Shown: positions 1-4,764 of the stretch, in pieces
How positions within the stretch are numbered: position 1 is the stretch's first letter
Layout: each line of letters begins with the position of its first letter
Source: Eubacteriaceae bacterium UBA7485
Lineage (GTDB): Bacteria; Bacillota; Clostridia; Eubacteriales; Eubacteriaceae
DNA: 5,778 nucleotides
Direction of reading: 5' to 3'
Assembly: GCA_002478485.1 (NCBI GenBank)
Contig: DLOL01000010.1
Span: 2,101-7,878 of the forward strand
Program-made: the position numbers and the translations under genes
Notes under the pieces: model-generated
The model's database searches: none
The model's input: the letters and a program-made list of their open reading frames with translations, nothing else
Told to the model about the DNA's origin: nothing

Positions 1-322
1 TTCCTGCTGAGTTTGGATTCATAGAGCGGGCCATGGAAATTACACCGCGCGTATGCTTTAAGTCGTTTTTAAACCCGTTCCCTGAAAATTCGCCTGGAAT
101 TGAGTATCCCGGACCACCCATACCGGTTCCTTCCGGATCGCCACCCTGAATCATGAATCCAGGAATTACACGATGGAAAATCAGTCCGTTGTAAAATCCT
201 TCATTAACCAGTTTTAAGAAGTTTTCAACGGTCTTTGGAGCGACTTTTGGATAAAGTTCGATTTCAATTTTATCTCCGTCCTGCATCTGAAGGACAACAA
301 TTGGATTCTTTTCTTCTGCCAT
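1..322 (-). CDS. Peptidyl-prolyl cis-trans isomerase, cyclophilin type (N-terminal part, runs off left edge)
   Basis: The visible 107 residues begin [10 protein letters not shown] and read as a compact bacterial cyclophilin. These cytoplasmic enzymes catalyse cis-trans isomerisation of Xaa-Pro bonds during protein folding. Seen directly: [13 protein letters not shown] at about 28-40, then [16 protein letters not shown] at 48-63. The latter contains the family's catalytic Arg (R51 here) and the F56/Q59 active-site positions. GTGMGGPGY follows at 65-73, and VISMAR at 94-99 matches the conserved M-A-R/N segment. There is no signal peptide, so it is probably cytosolic. The start at 322 is supported by AAAAGGAG on the minus strand (329-336), 6 nt upstream. 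The rest of the domain lies outside the window. It diverges from the gene at 509. Family assignment is firm; the protein substrate is unknown. Confidence 0.95.
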   Translation of the reverse strand, partial: MAEEKNPIVVLQMQDGDKIEIELYPKVAPKTVENFLKLVNEGFYNGLIFHRVIPGFMIQGGDPEGTGMGGPGYSIPGEFSGNGFKNDLKHTRGVISMARSMNPNSAG

Positions 323-450
323 AATAATCTCCTTTTCCTTTATAATCTTACCCATCTTCACAACGATACGAAGGAAGTTTCTCTAGAGGCAATACTAAAC
401 AAGGATACAAATCAACAAAACTTTTACATCCAATAAAGATCAAAAAAGAC

Positions 451-478
451 TAGATTTTTTCGAATAACATATTATAAT
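451..478 (+). promoter_or_regulatory. Probable promoter of the gene at 509
   Basis: A perfect TATAAT lies at 473-478, 30 nt before the start codon of the gene at 509. The -35 box is poor: TAGATT at 451-456 with a 16-nt spacer matches only three of six consensus bases. A-rich and T-rich tracts at 442-447 and 455-460 could bend the DNA here. The remainder of the AT-rich 323-508 gap must also hold the minus-strand promoter of the isomerase gene. The best candidate there is TAGTAT (minus strand, 392-397), which is too weak to annotate separately. Confidence 0.5.
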
Positions 479-508
479 TAGCTTATAAAAAGAAATAGGA
501 GGTCTAAA

Positions 509-859
509 ATGATCTTAAAAGACAAAATATATTCCTCTTCATTGAGCACCCTCTCTTCAATTGCTTTTCTTGAAAATGGGTGGGACGGATACAAAGCGCC
601 TGCTTTTTCTTTGAGCCAAATTGGAACAGCTTACAACATTTTATCAGATCTTGAAGGCAATCCCAGAGTGTACCCTACCGGATTTGGCGCTATTCAGATT
701 GAATATGGATCCGACGAAAAAGAATATCTCGAGTTTGAAGTGTATCCGGAATATATCCGTTCTTTTCAGGTGGATCCCCAGGGAAGAGAAAAAGCCTCAA
801 GAATCGATGAATGGACCAGGCAGTCAGCTAAACATTATAAGAAATTTCTCTATGCCTAG
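509..859 (+). CDS. Small conserved-looking protein with GWDGY motif, function unknown
   Basis: This is a 116-residue soluble protein that I cannot name. It has no signal peptide, membrane segment or metal-binding cysteines. Seen in order: a helical-looking N-terminus, then ENGWDGYKAPAFS at 22-34, then YPTGFGAIQIEY at 55-66 and YLEFEVYPEYI at 73-83. The C-terminus is charged (EWTRQSAKHYKKFLYA). The pattern G-W-D-G-Y-x-A-x-P, then a P-T-G-F/D-G-x-I-Q-I-E-Y/W strand, then an acidic strand is familiar to me from small hypothetical proteins scattered in bacteria, but no function follows from it. The start is well supported: AGGAGGT at 497-503 is 5 nt from the ATG. Its TAG stop overlaps the stop of the opposite-strand VanZ-like gene, so no terminator lies between them. 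The nearest plus-strand terminator-like hairpin is at 1328-1374. Confidence 0.85.
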   Translation: MILKDKIYSSSLSTLSSIAFLENGWDGYKAPAFSLSQIGTAYNILSDLEGNPRVYPTGFGAIQIEYGSDEKEYLEFEVYPEYIRSFQVDPQGREKASRIDEWTRQSAKHYKKFLYA

Positions 860-1311
860 TATTTTCTGCTCCGTTTTGCGATTAAATAAACCAATGCGCA
901 TCCGATCAGGAAACCTGTAAAATCAATCCAGACATCCGTAACCGAGGAAAACCTTCCTTCAACATATAACTGAATGGTTTCATCACACAATCCTGTCAAG
1001 AGACCTGAGAGGACGACAAGAGACCATGGCTTTCGTTCAAGAAGACGGAAGTAAACAGAAATTTCAACTCCAAGGATTAAAAACTCCGTCAAATGACCGG
1101 CTTTCCGAACGATAAATTCTGAAACTGTAAGGTTTTCGCTGATTTTCACGAGAAAGCTGTTTATAAAAGCCGTTACCGTACTGGACAAAGAGCCAGATTC
1201 GGTCGCGTTTTCGGATGAGGCCCTGAAAATGAAATACACGGTAGAGAGAATCAGGATTATCATCAAAAGTTTCTTCACTCTTAAAAATCCCTGTCCCTTT
1301 TTACCTGACAT
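856..1311 (-). CDS. VanZ-like family membrane protein
   Basis: This is a 151-residue integral membrane protein with the signature of the VanZ-like family. Namesake VanZ gives low-level teicoplanin resistance, but most chromosomal members have no assigned role. Residues count from the ATG at 1311. A hydrophobic segment lies at about 14-29, then FIVRKAGHLTEFLILG at 66-81 (the family's R-K-x-x-H-x-x-E motif). A second helix follows at 96-109, then LCDETIQLYVEGR at 108-120 (D-E-x-x-Q and G-R) and VTDVWIDFTGFLIG at 124-137. The R69/K70/H73/E76, D110/E111/Q114, R120 and D126/D130 set is complete. I chose 1311 because AAAGGA precedes it at good spacing on the minus strand. The in-frame ATG at 1350 has no ribosome binding site, lies inside a potential hairpin, and adds 13 polar residues unlike the family. 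The stop shares CTAG with the convergent gene. Function is open. Confidence 0.88.
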   Translation of the reverse strand: MSGKKGQGFLRVKKLLMIILILSTVYFIFRASSENATESGSLSSTVTAFINSFLVKISENLTVSEFIVRKAGHLTEFLILGVEISVYFRLLERKPWSLVVLSGLLTGLCDETIQLYVEGRFSSVTDVWIDFTGFLIGCALVYLIAKRSRKY

Positions 1312-1327
1312 AATTATCCTTTCTGAT

Positions 1328-1374
1328 ACCGTCCGCTTTTCTTCTATCATTTTTTATTCGCGGGCGGTTTTTTT
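1328..1374 (+). terminator. Candidate plus-strand intrinsic terminator / vanZ leader hairpin
   Basis: ACCGTCCGC (1328-1336) can pair with GCGGGCGGT (1360-1368) in plus-strand RNA: nine pairs including one G-U. Seven T follow at 1368-1374. The 23-nt loop is larger than usual. Read on the plus strand this would end transcripts coming from the gene at 509, after they have run antisense through the whole VanZ-like gene. Read on the minus strand the same arms (with one C-A mismatch) lie in the 5' leader of the VanZ-like gene, just before its ribosome binding site and with no U-run. The large loop keeps confidence moderate. Confidence 0.45.
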
Positions 1375-1375
1375 C

Positions 1376-1384
1376 ATTATACCA
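1376..1384 (-). promoter_or_regulatory. Extended -10 promoter of the VanZ-like gene
   Basis: On the minus strand this reads TGGTATAAT, a perfect -10 box with a TGn extension. This predicts transcription starting near 1369 and a leader of about 58 nt before the ATG at 1311. There is no recognisable -35 box, which extended -10 promoters can tolerate. The 8-bp palindrome GGACGTCC (1396-1403) sits where a -35 would be and could be an operator; that is inference. Confidence 0.55.
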
Positions 1385-1442
1385 AAATGCTTCCAGGACG
1401 TCCGTTCATCAATTCAGTCATGCGTTTCATGCCGCTCTTTTG

Positions 1443-1448
1443 TATAAT
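1443..1448 (+). promoter_or_regulatory. Probable -10 box for moaA
   Basis: A perfect TATAAT lies downstream of the candidate terminator at 1328-1374 and back to back with the VanZ-like promoter. No good -35 is seen at 16-18 nt. If used, transcription would start near 1455 and give moaA an unusually long leader of about 270 nt. Confidence 0.45.
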
Positions 1449-1454
1449 AAGAAG

Positions 1455-1728
1455 AATAAGTCAATTATTCCGGTCCTGACAGGCCCGCGATTCCCAAAAA
1501 ACTAAGCATTTGCCGCTTTTAGGACAGGCTCAGTCATCCTTCATACGATCACTGTGATGCGTCTCCGGAATCTATTCGACCACCCACAGATTCTCGTAAA
1601 GAACCTTCTGCTCTGCGTTTGCTGCAAGAAAATTTTCAGGATAAAGACTGCGCGACAGGAAAAACTTTCGGAACACGATTCAAACCGATCACCCGAAAGA
1701 AGCGTGATTCCAGACTCAATGGCTTAAC
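1455..1728 (+). other. Long gene-poor leader upstream of moaA with complementary segments
   Basis: This stretch holds no convincing plus-strand gene and is visibly less AT-rich than the 323-508 gap. ATTCCGG (1467-1473) is exactly complementary to CCGGAAT (1565-1571). Inside or competing with that pair, GTCCT (1473-1477) can pair with AGGAC (1521-1525) around a small hairpin, CTAAGC (1502-1507) with GCTTTTAG (1515-1522). GACAGGC occurs twice (1478-1484, 1523-1529), and ATCACTGTGAT (1548-1558) is an 11-bp palindrome. Nearer the gene, CTTTCGG (1665-1671) pairs with CCGAAAG (1693-1699). These elements suggest a structured RNA leader. Since moaA leaders are known sites of the molybdenum-cofactor (Moco) RNA motif, that was considered, but I do not recognise its conserved segments. 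A dispersed intergenic repeat or gene relic is an alternative. Confidence 0.4.
1572..1676 (-). pseudogene. Short protein-like reading frame or gene relic opposite the moaA leader
   Basis: A minus-strand frame of 34 codons from GTG (1676) to TAG (1572) reads naturally as protein, for example SLYPENFLAANAEQ then KVLYENLWVVE at the end. I do not recognise the family. There is no ribosome binding site before the GTG, and a stop lies two codons upstream. A second minus-strand frame running in from the moaA side (about 1728 to 1638) is also open and ends close to the SLYP segment. The two could be one frame broken by a small indel. It may be the C-terminal relic of a lost gene, part of a repeated intergenic element, or chance. 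Confidence 0.25.
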
Positions 1729-2691
1729 ATGAAGAATAAAAAACTTACCGACACTTTTAATCGTCACATTAATTATTTAAGAATATCTTTAACAGAAAGA
1801 TGCAATCTGAACTGCACTTACTGTAGAACTGAGGATCATCCACCCTGCTCACCTGAAATGTCAACGGATGAAGTTTTGAATATCATTCAGACTTTCGCGG
1901 AACTTGGTGTGGAAAAGATAAGATTTACCGGAGGAGAGCCGCTTTTAAGAAAGGATATCGTCCCTCTTATTCAAGGGGCCTCTCAAACCGATGGGATCCA
2001 TTCCGTCTGTCTAACCACAAACGGTGTGCTTCTAAAAGATCAAGCCGAGACTTTAAAGAAAGCCGGTCTTGACCGCGTGAATATCAGCCTGGACACGGTG
2101 GATCCCGAAACCTATCAAACCTTAACCCGCAATGGCGATCTTGAAGACACGCTCTCCGGTTTTAAAGCCGCACAGAAGGCAGATTTCAACGATCTAAAAA
2201 TTAATGCAGTTCTAATCGGAAAAGATGGAAAAGTGGACCTAGAGACTGTAGGCCCTCTGATTGAACTGACGAAAGAGAATGATGTATGCGTGCGGTTTAT
2301 TGAGCTGATGCCAATGGGCGCATGCGCAGGCTGGGATTCCGGATGTTTTATTAAGAGCGATCTGCTTTTGGATGCGTTTCCCGCGCTTGAGCCCGCAGGA
2401 ATGAATGGCGTGAGCAGAGTGTATAAAATACCGGGCTACCGGGGAACCATTGGTCTGATCGAACCGATGAGCCACAAGTTCTGCTCTGAATGCAACCGCG
2501 TGAGGGTCACAGCAGACGGGAATCTGAAAACCTGCCTTCACAGTGCTGATGAAATCAACTTGCGGGGACTTGAGCCTGAAAGCTTAAAGGCCGTCATAAC
2601 AGAAGCTGTAAAGCAAAAGCCCGCTTCTCACCATTTGATTGAGGACGGAAAGAGTTCAACGGGACGGAATATGAATCAAATCGGCGGTTAG
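1729..2691 (+). CDS. moaA: GTP 3',8-cyclase MoaA, radical SAM enzyme of molybdenum cofactor synthesis
   Basis: The 320-residue length is normal for MoaA. With S-adenosylmethionine it converts GTP to (8S)-3',8-cyclo-7,8-dihydroguanosine 5'-triphosphate, which MoaC turns into cyclic pyranopterin monophosphate. Seen: LTDTFNRHINYLRISLTERC at 6-25, the radical SAM cluster Cys25-x3-Cys29-x2-Cys32, GGEP at 68-71, TTNG at 96-99 and NISLDT at 118-123. The MoaA-specific second cluster ligands are Cys252, Cys255 (FCSECNRVR) and Cys269 (LKTCLHS). The C-terminus RNMNQIGG keeps the conserved terminal Gly-Gly tail. All catalytic features are intact. No moaC, moaE, mog or moeA is next to it; a MOSC gene lies two genes downstream. 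The ATG is placed as in other MoaA proteins, but no Shine-Dalgarno precedes it. A two-codon frame ATG-GCT-TAA (1719-1727) ends 1 nt upstream. No terminator lies directly behind the gene; the hairpin at 2803-2836 would stop read-through. Confidence 0.96.
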   Translation: MKNKKLTDTFNRHINYLRISLTERCNLNCTYCRTEDHPPCSPEMSTDEVLNIIQTFAELGVEKIRFTGGEPLLRKDIVPLIQGASQTDGIHSVCLTTNGVLLKDQAETLKKAGLDRVNISLDTVDPETYQTLTRNGDLEDTLSGFKAAQKADFNDLKINAVLIGKDGKVDLETVGPLIELTKENDVCVRFIELMPMGACAGWDSGCFIKSDLLLDAFPALEPAGMNGVSRVYKIPGYRGTIGLIEPMSHKFCSECNRVRVTADGNLKTCLHSADEINLRGLEPESLKAVITEAVKQKPASHHLIEDGKSSTGRNMNQIGG

Positions 2692-2723
2692 AAACAGTAA
2701 ATTTTGATATATTCCCCATTTTC

Positions 2724-2752
2724 TTTACAGATAACAAAAATAATTGTATAAT
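2724..2752 (+). promoter_or_regulatory. Sigma-A-type promoter of the MATE-MOSC operon
   Basis: TTTACA (2724-2729, five of six consensus bases) is separated by exactly 17 nt from a perfect TATAAT (2747-2752). It is the best promoter in the window. Transcription should start near 2759 and make a leader of about 83 nt that contains the two hairpins before the MATE start codon. Confidence 0.75.
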
Positions 2753-2758
2753 AATGAA

Positions 2759-2837
2759 AAGATCTATATTTCTTCTGTATATATAGGTAAGTTAAGGAGT
2801 TTGAGCAGCGGTCCATAAGGATTCCGCTGCTTTTTTA
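2759..2837 (+). promoter_or_regulatory. Attenuator leader of the MATE gene; candidate guanidine-IV (mepA motif) riboswitch
   Basis: Seen: hairpin P1 pairs 2762-2769 with 2781-2788 (eight pairs, one G-U) around an 11-nt pyrimidine-rich loop. Loop bases CTTCT (2772-2776) can pair with AGGAG (2795-2799), with one G-U, giving a possible pseudoknot. A terminator hairpin and U-run then end just before the gene. Known: the guanidine-IV class, first described as the mepA motif, lies upstream of MATE transporter genes in Firmicutes and switches transcription on when guanidine binds. Inference: position, size, terminator architecture and downstream gene all fit that class. I cannot check each conserved base from memory, so another ligand or a plain attenuator remains possible. 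Confidence that this is a regulatory attenuator is higher than confidence in the ligand. Confidence 0.55.
2803..2836 (+). terminator. Intrinsic terminator inside the MATE leader
   Basis: GCAGCGG (2805-2811) pairs perfectly with CCGCTGC (2824-2830). The stem extends outward by A-T and G-T pairs and inward by TCC/GGA across a small bulge, leaving an ATAA loop. Six T follow (2831-2836). The stem and tail are textbook. It lies downstream of a good promoter and 5 nt upstream of the MATE ATG, so it cannot be only the end of the moaA transcript; read-through past it is required for MATE expression from that promoter. Confidence 0.85.
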
Positions 2838-2841
2838 TACG

Positions 2842-4221
2842 ATGAAACAGACAAAAGCATCTGGAGATTTTTCAAAAGGTTCGATTCCTCTTCATATTGC
2901 TAAGCTTGCTGTGCCAATGATTTTCGCGCAGTTCGTGCAGCTGGCATATAATCTGGTTGACCGGATCTATATCGGGCATATGCCGGGAGAATCGCAATAC
3001 GCTTTGACAGGTCTCGGCCTGACCTTTCCGATTATCTTGATAGTTGCCGCATTTACCAATTTGTTTTCGACAGGAGGTGCGCCGCTGTTTTCCATTGCGA
3101 GGGGAAATCGGGATCAAGAGCGGGCTGGACGTATTTTTGATAACACGCTATTCTCTCTCGTTTTCACATCCATCCTCCTTATGGCAGCCGGATATCTGGC
3201 CATGCGGCCTCTGCTGACCCTATTGGGAGCAAGTGATCACACGCTTCCCTTCGCCTTGTCGTATTTGAGCGTATACTTAATCGGCACGCCCTTTATCATG
3301 GTATCGTCCGGTCTCAATCCTTTCATTAACGCACAGGGTTACGGCGTTACAGCCATGGTCACTGTCCTGTCCGGCGCCATCCTGAATATCGCACTGGATC
3401 CTTTATTCATCTATGAGATGGATCTTGGAATCCGTGGTGCTGCATTGGCATCCGTCCTGTCGCAGTTTCTCTCCGCCATCTGGGTCATCCTTTTTTTTGC
3501 CGGAAAGCGGAGTGCACGGAGAATTACGGTGTCCGTTCTTCATCCGGATTTCCAATTGATCCTTCAAATTGCAAAGCTTGGAACAGCGGGCTTTATCGTC
3601 CAGGCAACAAACGGTCTGGTTCAGATTACCGCCAATCTTGTTTTAAAAGAAACCGGAGGCGACCTCTATATCGGTGTAATGACGCTTATTTCGACAGCCA
3701 GAGACTTTGTGATGCTTCCGGTTCAGGGACTGACCGACGCGGGACGTCCCGTACTTGGATATAACTATGGGGCGAGAGCTTATCAACGAGTCTGGAAGGG
3801 AATCTTTTTCCTGAGCGCTGCAGGTCTGGTGATGATGCTGATTCTCTGGATTTTCCTTCTAAGCTTCCCCCGCCCGTTTCTGATGCTGTTCACGTCCGAC
3901 CCGTCACTTATTCAAGCCAGCCTTTATCCCATGTACTTGTATTTCTTCGCCATCTTTATGATGGGCTTTCAGTTTACAGGACAAACTGTTTTTACAGGAC
4001 TTGGGTTTTCAAAACAGGCCATCTTTTTCTCGCTCTTGAGAAAGGTCTTTATCGTCATTCCGCTGACGCTCCTTCTTCCGAAAATTCCGTCTTTGTCGGT
4101 ATACGGTGTTTTTCTGGCAGAGCCCGTCTCAAACTGCGCAGGCGGACTGGCCTGCTACCTGACAATGCTCGCCATAATGAAAAAACATCTGGGAAAGCCG
4201 GATATCCATCAGAAAGGTTAA
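2842..4221 (+). CDS. MATE family multidrug/cation efflux transporter
   Basis: This 459-residue polytopic inner-membrane protein has about 12 hydrophobic segments in two homologous halves, the normal MATE size. MATE proteins export organic cations and drugs by Na+ or H+ antiport. Seen: GSIPLHIAKLAVPMIFAQFV at 13-32 and NLVDRIYIGH at 37-46 (typical first helix and loop). Next are SSGLNPFINAQG at 155-166, NIALDPLFIY at 182-191, GLTDAGRPVLGYNYGAR at 296-312 (the conserved start of the second-half signature) and FLAEPVSN at 424-431. It resembles the DinF/MepA-like branch. If the leader is a guanidine-IV riboswitch, guanidinium or related compounds would be likely substrates (inference). The ATG at 2842 is the only normal start near the conserved N-terminus, but it lacks an adjacent Shine-Dalgarno; AAGGAG is at 2794-2799, across the terminator hairpin. 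The MOSC gene follows after 4 nt. Confidence 0.94.
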   Translation: MKQTKASGDFSKGSIPLHIAKLAVPMIFAQFVQLAYNLVDRIYIGHMPGESQYALTGLGLTFPIILIVAAFTNLFSTGGAPLFSIARGNRDQERAGRIFDNTLFSLVFTSILLMAAGYLAMRPLLTLLGASDHTLPFALSYLSVYLIGTPFIMVSSGLNPFINAQGYGVTAMVTVLSGAILNIALDPLFIYEMDLGIRGAALASVLSQFLSAIWVILFFAGKRSARRITVSVLHPDFQLILQIAKLGTAGFIVQATNGLVQITANLVLKETGGDLYIGVMTLISTARDFVMLPVQGLTDAGRPVLGYNYGARAYQRVWKGIFFLSAAGLVMMLILWIFLLSFPRPFLMLFTSDPSLIQASLYPMYLYFFAIFMMGFQFTGQTVFTGLGFSKQAIFFSLLRKVFIVIPLTLLLPKIPSLSVYGVFLAEPVSNCAGGLACYLTMLAIMKKHLGKPDIHQKG

Positions 4222-4225
4222 TATC

Positions 4226-4660
4226 ATGGGAAAAATACTAGCAGTTAACATTAGTAAAGAAAAGGGAAAGATTAAGCTTCCCATTGATCAGATTGAGCTG
4301 AAAGTCAATCACGGAATTGTGGGGGACGCGCATGCAGGAAACTGGCACCGGCAGGTTTCGCTTCTCGCGGATGAGAGCGTGGAGAAAATGAGACAGGCCT
4401 CCGGAATCAATCTGGACGCTGGTGTTTTTGCGGAAAACATCTTAACTCAGGGTATTGATTTGAAAAATCTTCCGATCGGTTCCCGCTTAAAAGTCGGAGA
4501 AACCGTTCTTGAGGTGACGCAAATCGGGAAGAAATGCCACAACGACTGTGAAATCAAACGAAAAGTCGGAAACTGCGTGATGCCGACAGAAGGAATTTTC
4601 GCCATCGTGATTGAGGAGGGTCTGATTCGCCCGGGCGACAGGATTGAAAAGATTGATTGA
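4226..4660 (+). CDS. MOSC domain-containing protein
   Basis: A 144-residue stand-alone MOSC domain. The fold is shared with the C-terminal domain of eukaryotic molybdenum cofactor sulfurase. Bacterial members bind molybdenum cofactor or handle sulfur transfer, and some (YiiM, YcbX) act in detoxifying N-hydroxylated bases. Seen: GIVGDAHAGNWHRQVSLLA at 30-48, GVFAENILTQGID at 66-78, LPIGSRLKVG at 82-91, then IGKKCHNDCEI at 100-110 and GNCVMPTEGIFA at 115-126. Cys104, Cys108 and Cys117 are present; the first is the usual MOSC cysteine. The end IRPGDRIE is typical. AAAGGT (4213-4218) is 7 nt before the ATG. The start is 4 nt past the MATE stop, so the two are almost certainly one transcript, ending at 4679-4714. 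Together with moaA upstream it suggests a molybdenum cofactor link; the exact reaction is unknown. Confidence 0.93.
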   Translation: MGKILAVNISKEKGKIKLPIDQIELKVNHGIVGDAHAGNWHRQVSLLADESVEKMRQASGINLDAGVFAENILTQGIDLKNLPIGSRLKVGETVLEVTQIGKKCHNDCEIKRKVGNCVMPTEGIFAIVIEEGLIRPGDRIEKID

Positions 4661-4678
4661 TCATCAACAGTTGAATCG

Positions 4679-4714
4679 AAAACGCATCATATTCAATTTG
4701 ATGCGTTTTTTTTT
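4679..4714 (+). terminator. Intrinsic terminator of the MATE-MOSC operon
   Basis: AAAACGCATCA (4679-4689) pairs with TGATGCGTTTT (4699-4709), an 11-bp perfect stem with a 9-nt loop. A run of nine T occupies 4706-4714. It starts 18 nt after the MOSC stop. The A-run before the stem might also give some termination on the minus strand, but no minus-strand gene lies nearby. Confidence 0.92.
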
Positions 4715-4764
4715 CTCCCAAATTCGCATATCAAAAGAAGAACTCATGAAAAGAGGCAAAATTT

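Noticed and set aside
442..460. A-run and T-run pair as a terminator or operator
   Set aside because: The stem would be A-T only, so it is too weak for a terminator; it is better read as AT-rich promoter DNA.
1312..1350. Longer start for the VanZ-like gene at 1350
   Set aside because: It has no ribosome binding site, lies inside the loop of a possible leader hairpin, and adds residues unlike the family; the ATG at 1311 has AAAGGA at good spacing.
1677..1686. Minus-strand GGTTTGAATC resembling a tRNA T-loop
   Set aside because: The flanking bases do not form a T-stem, and no acceptor, D or anticodon arms fit around it.
1455..1728. Molybdenum-cofactor (Moco) RNA motif in the moaA leader
   Set aside because: The position is right, but I do not see the conserved GC-rich segments or GNRA-type elements I associate with it, so it is not called by name.
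2239..2541. 100-codon minus-strand frame inside moaA, and similar frames opposite the MATE and MBL genes
   Set aside because: They lie wholly within genes whose protein families are clear, lack ribosome binding sites, and have compositions expected of antisense frames.
2791..2841. Upstream extension of the MATE gene to use AAGGAG directly
   Set aside because: The frame is open back to 2791, but it holds no ATG, GTG or TTG in frame and would code through the terminator hairpin with residues unlike MATE N-termini. The TTG at 2801 is out of frame and only 1 nt from AAGGAG.
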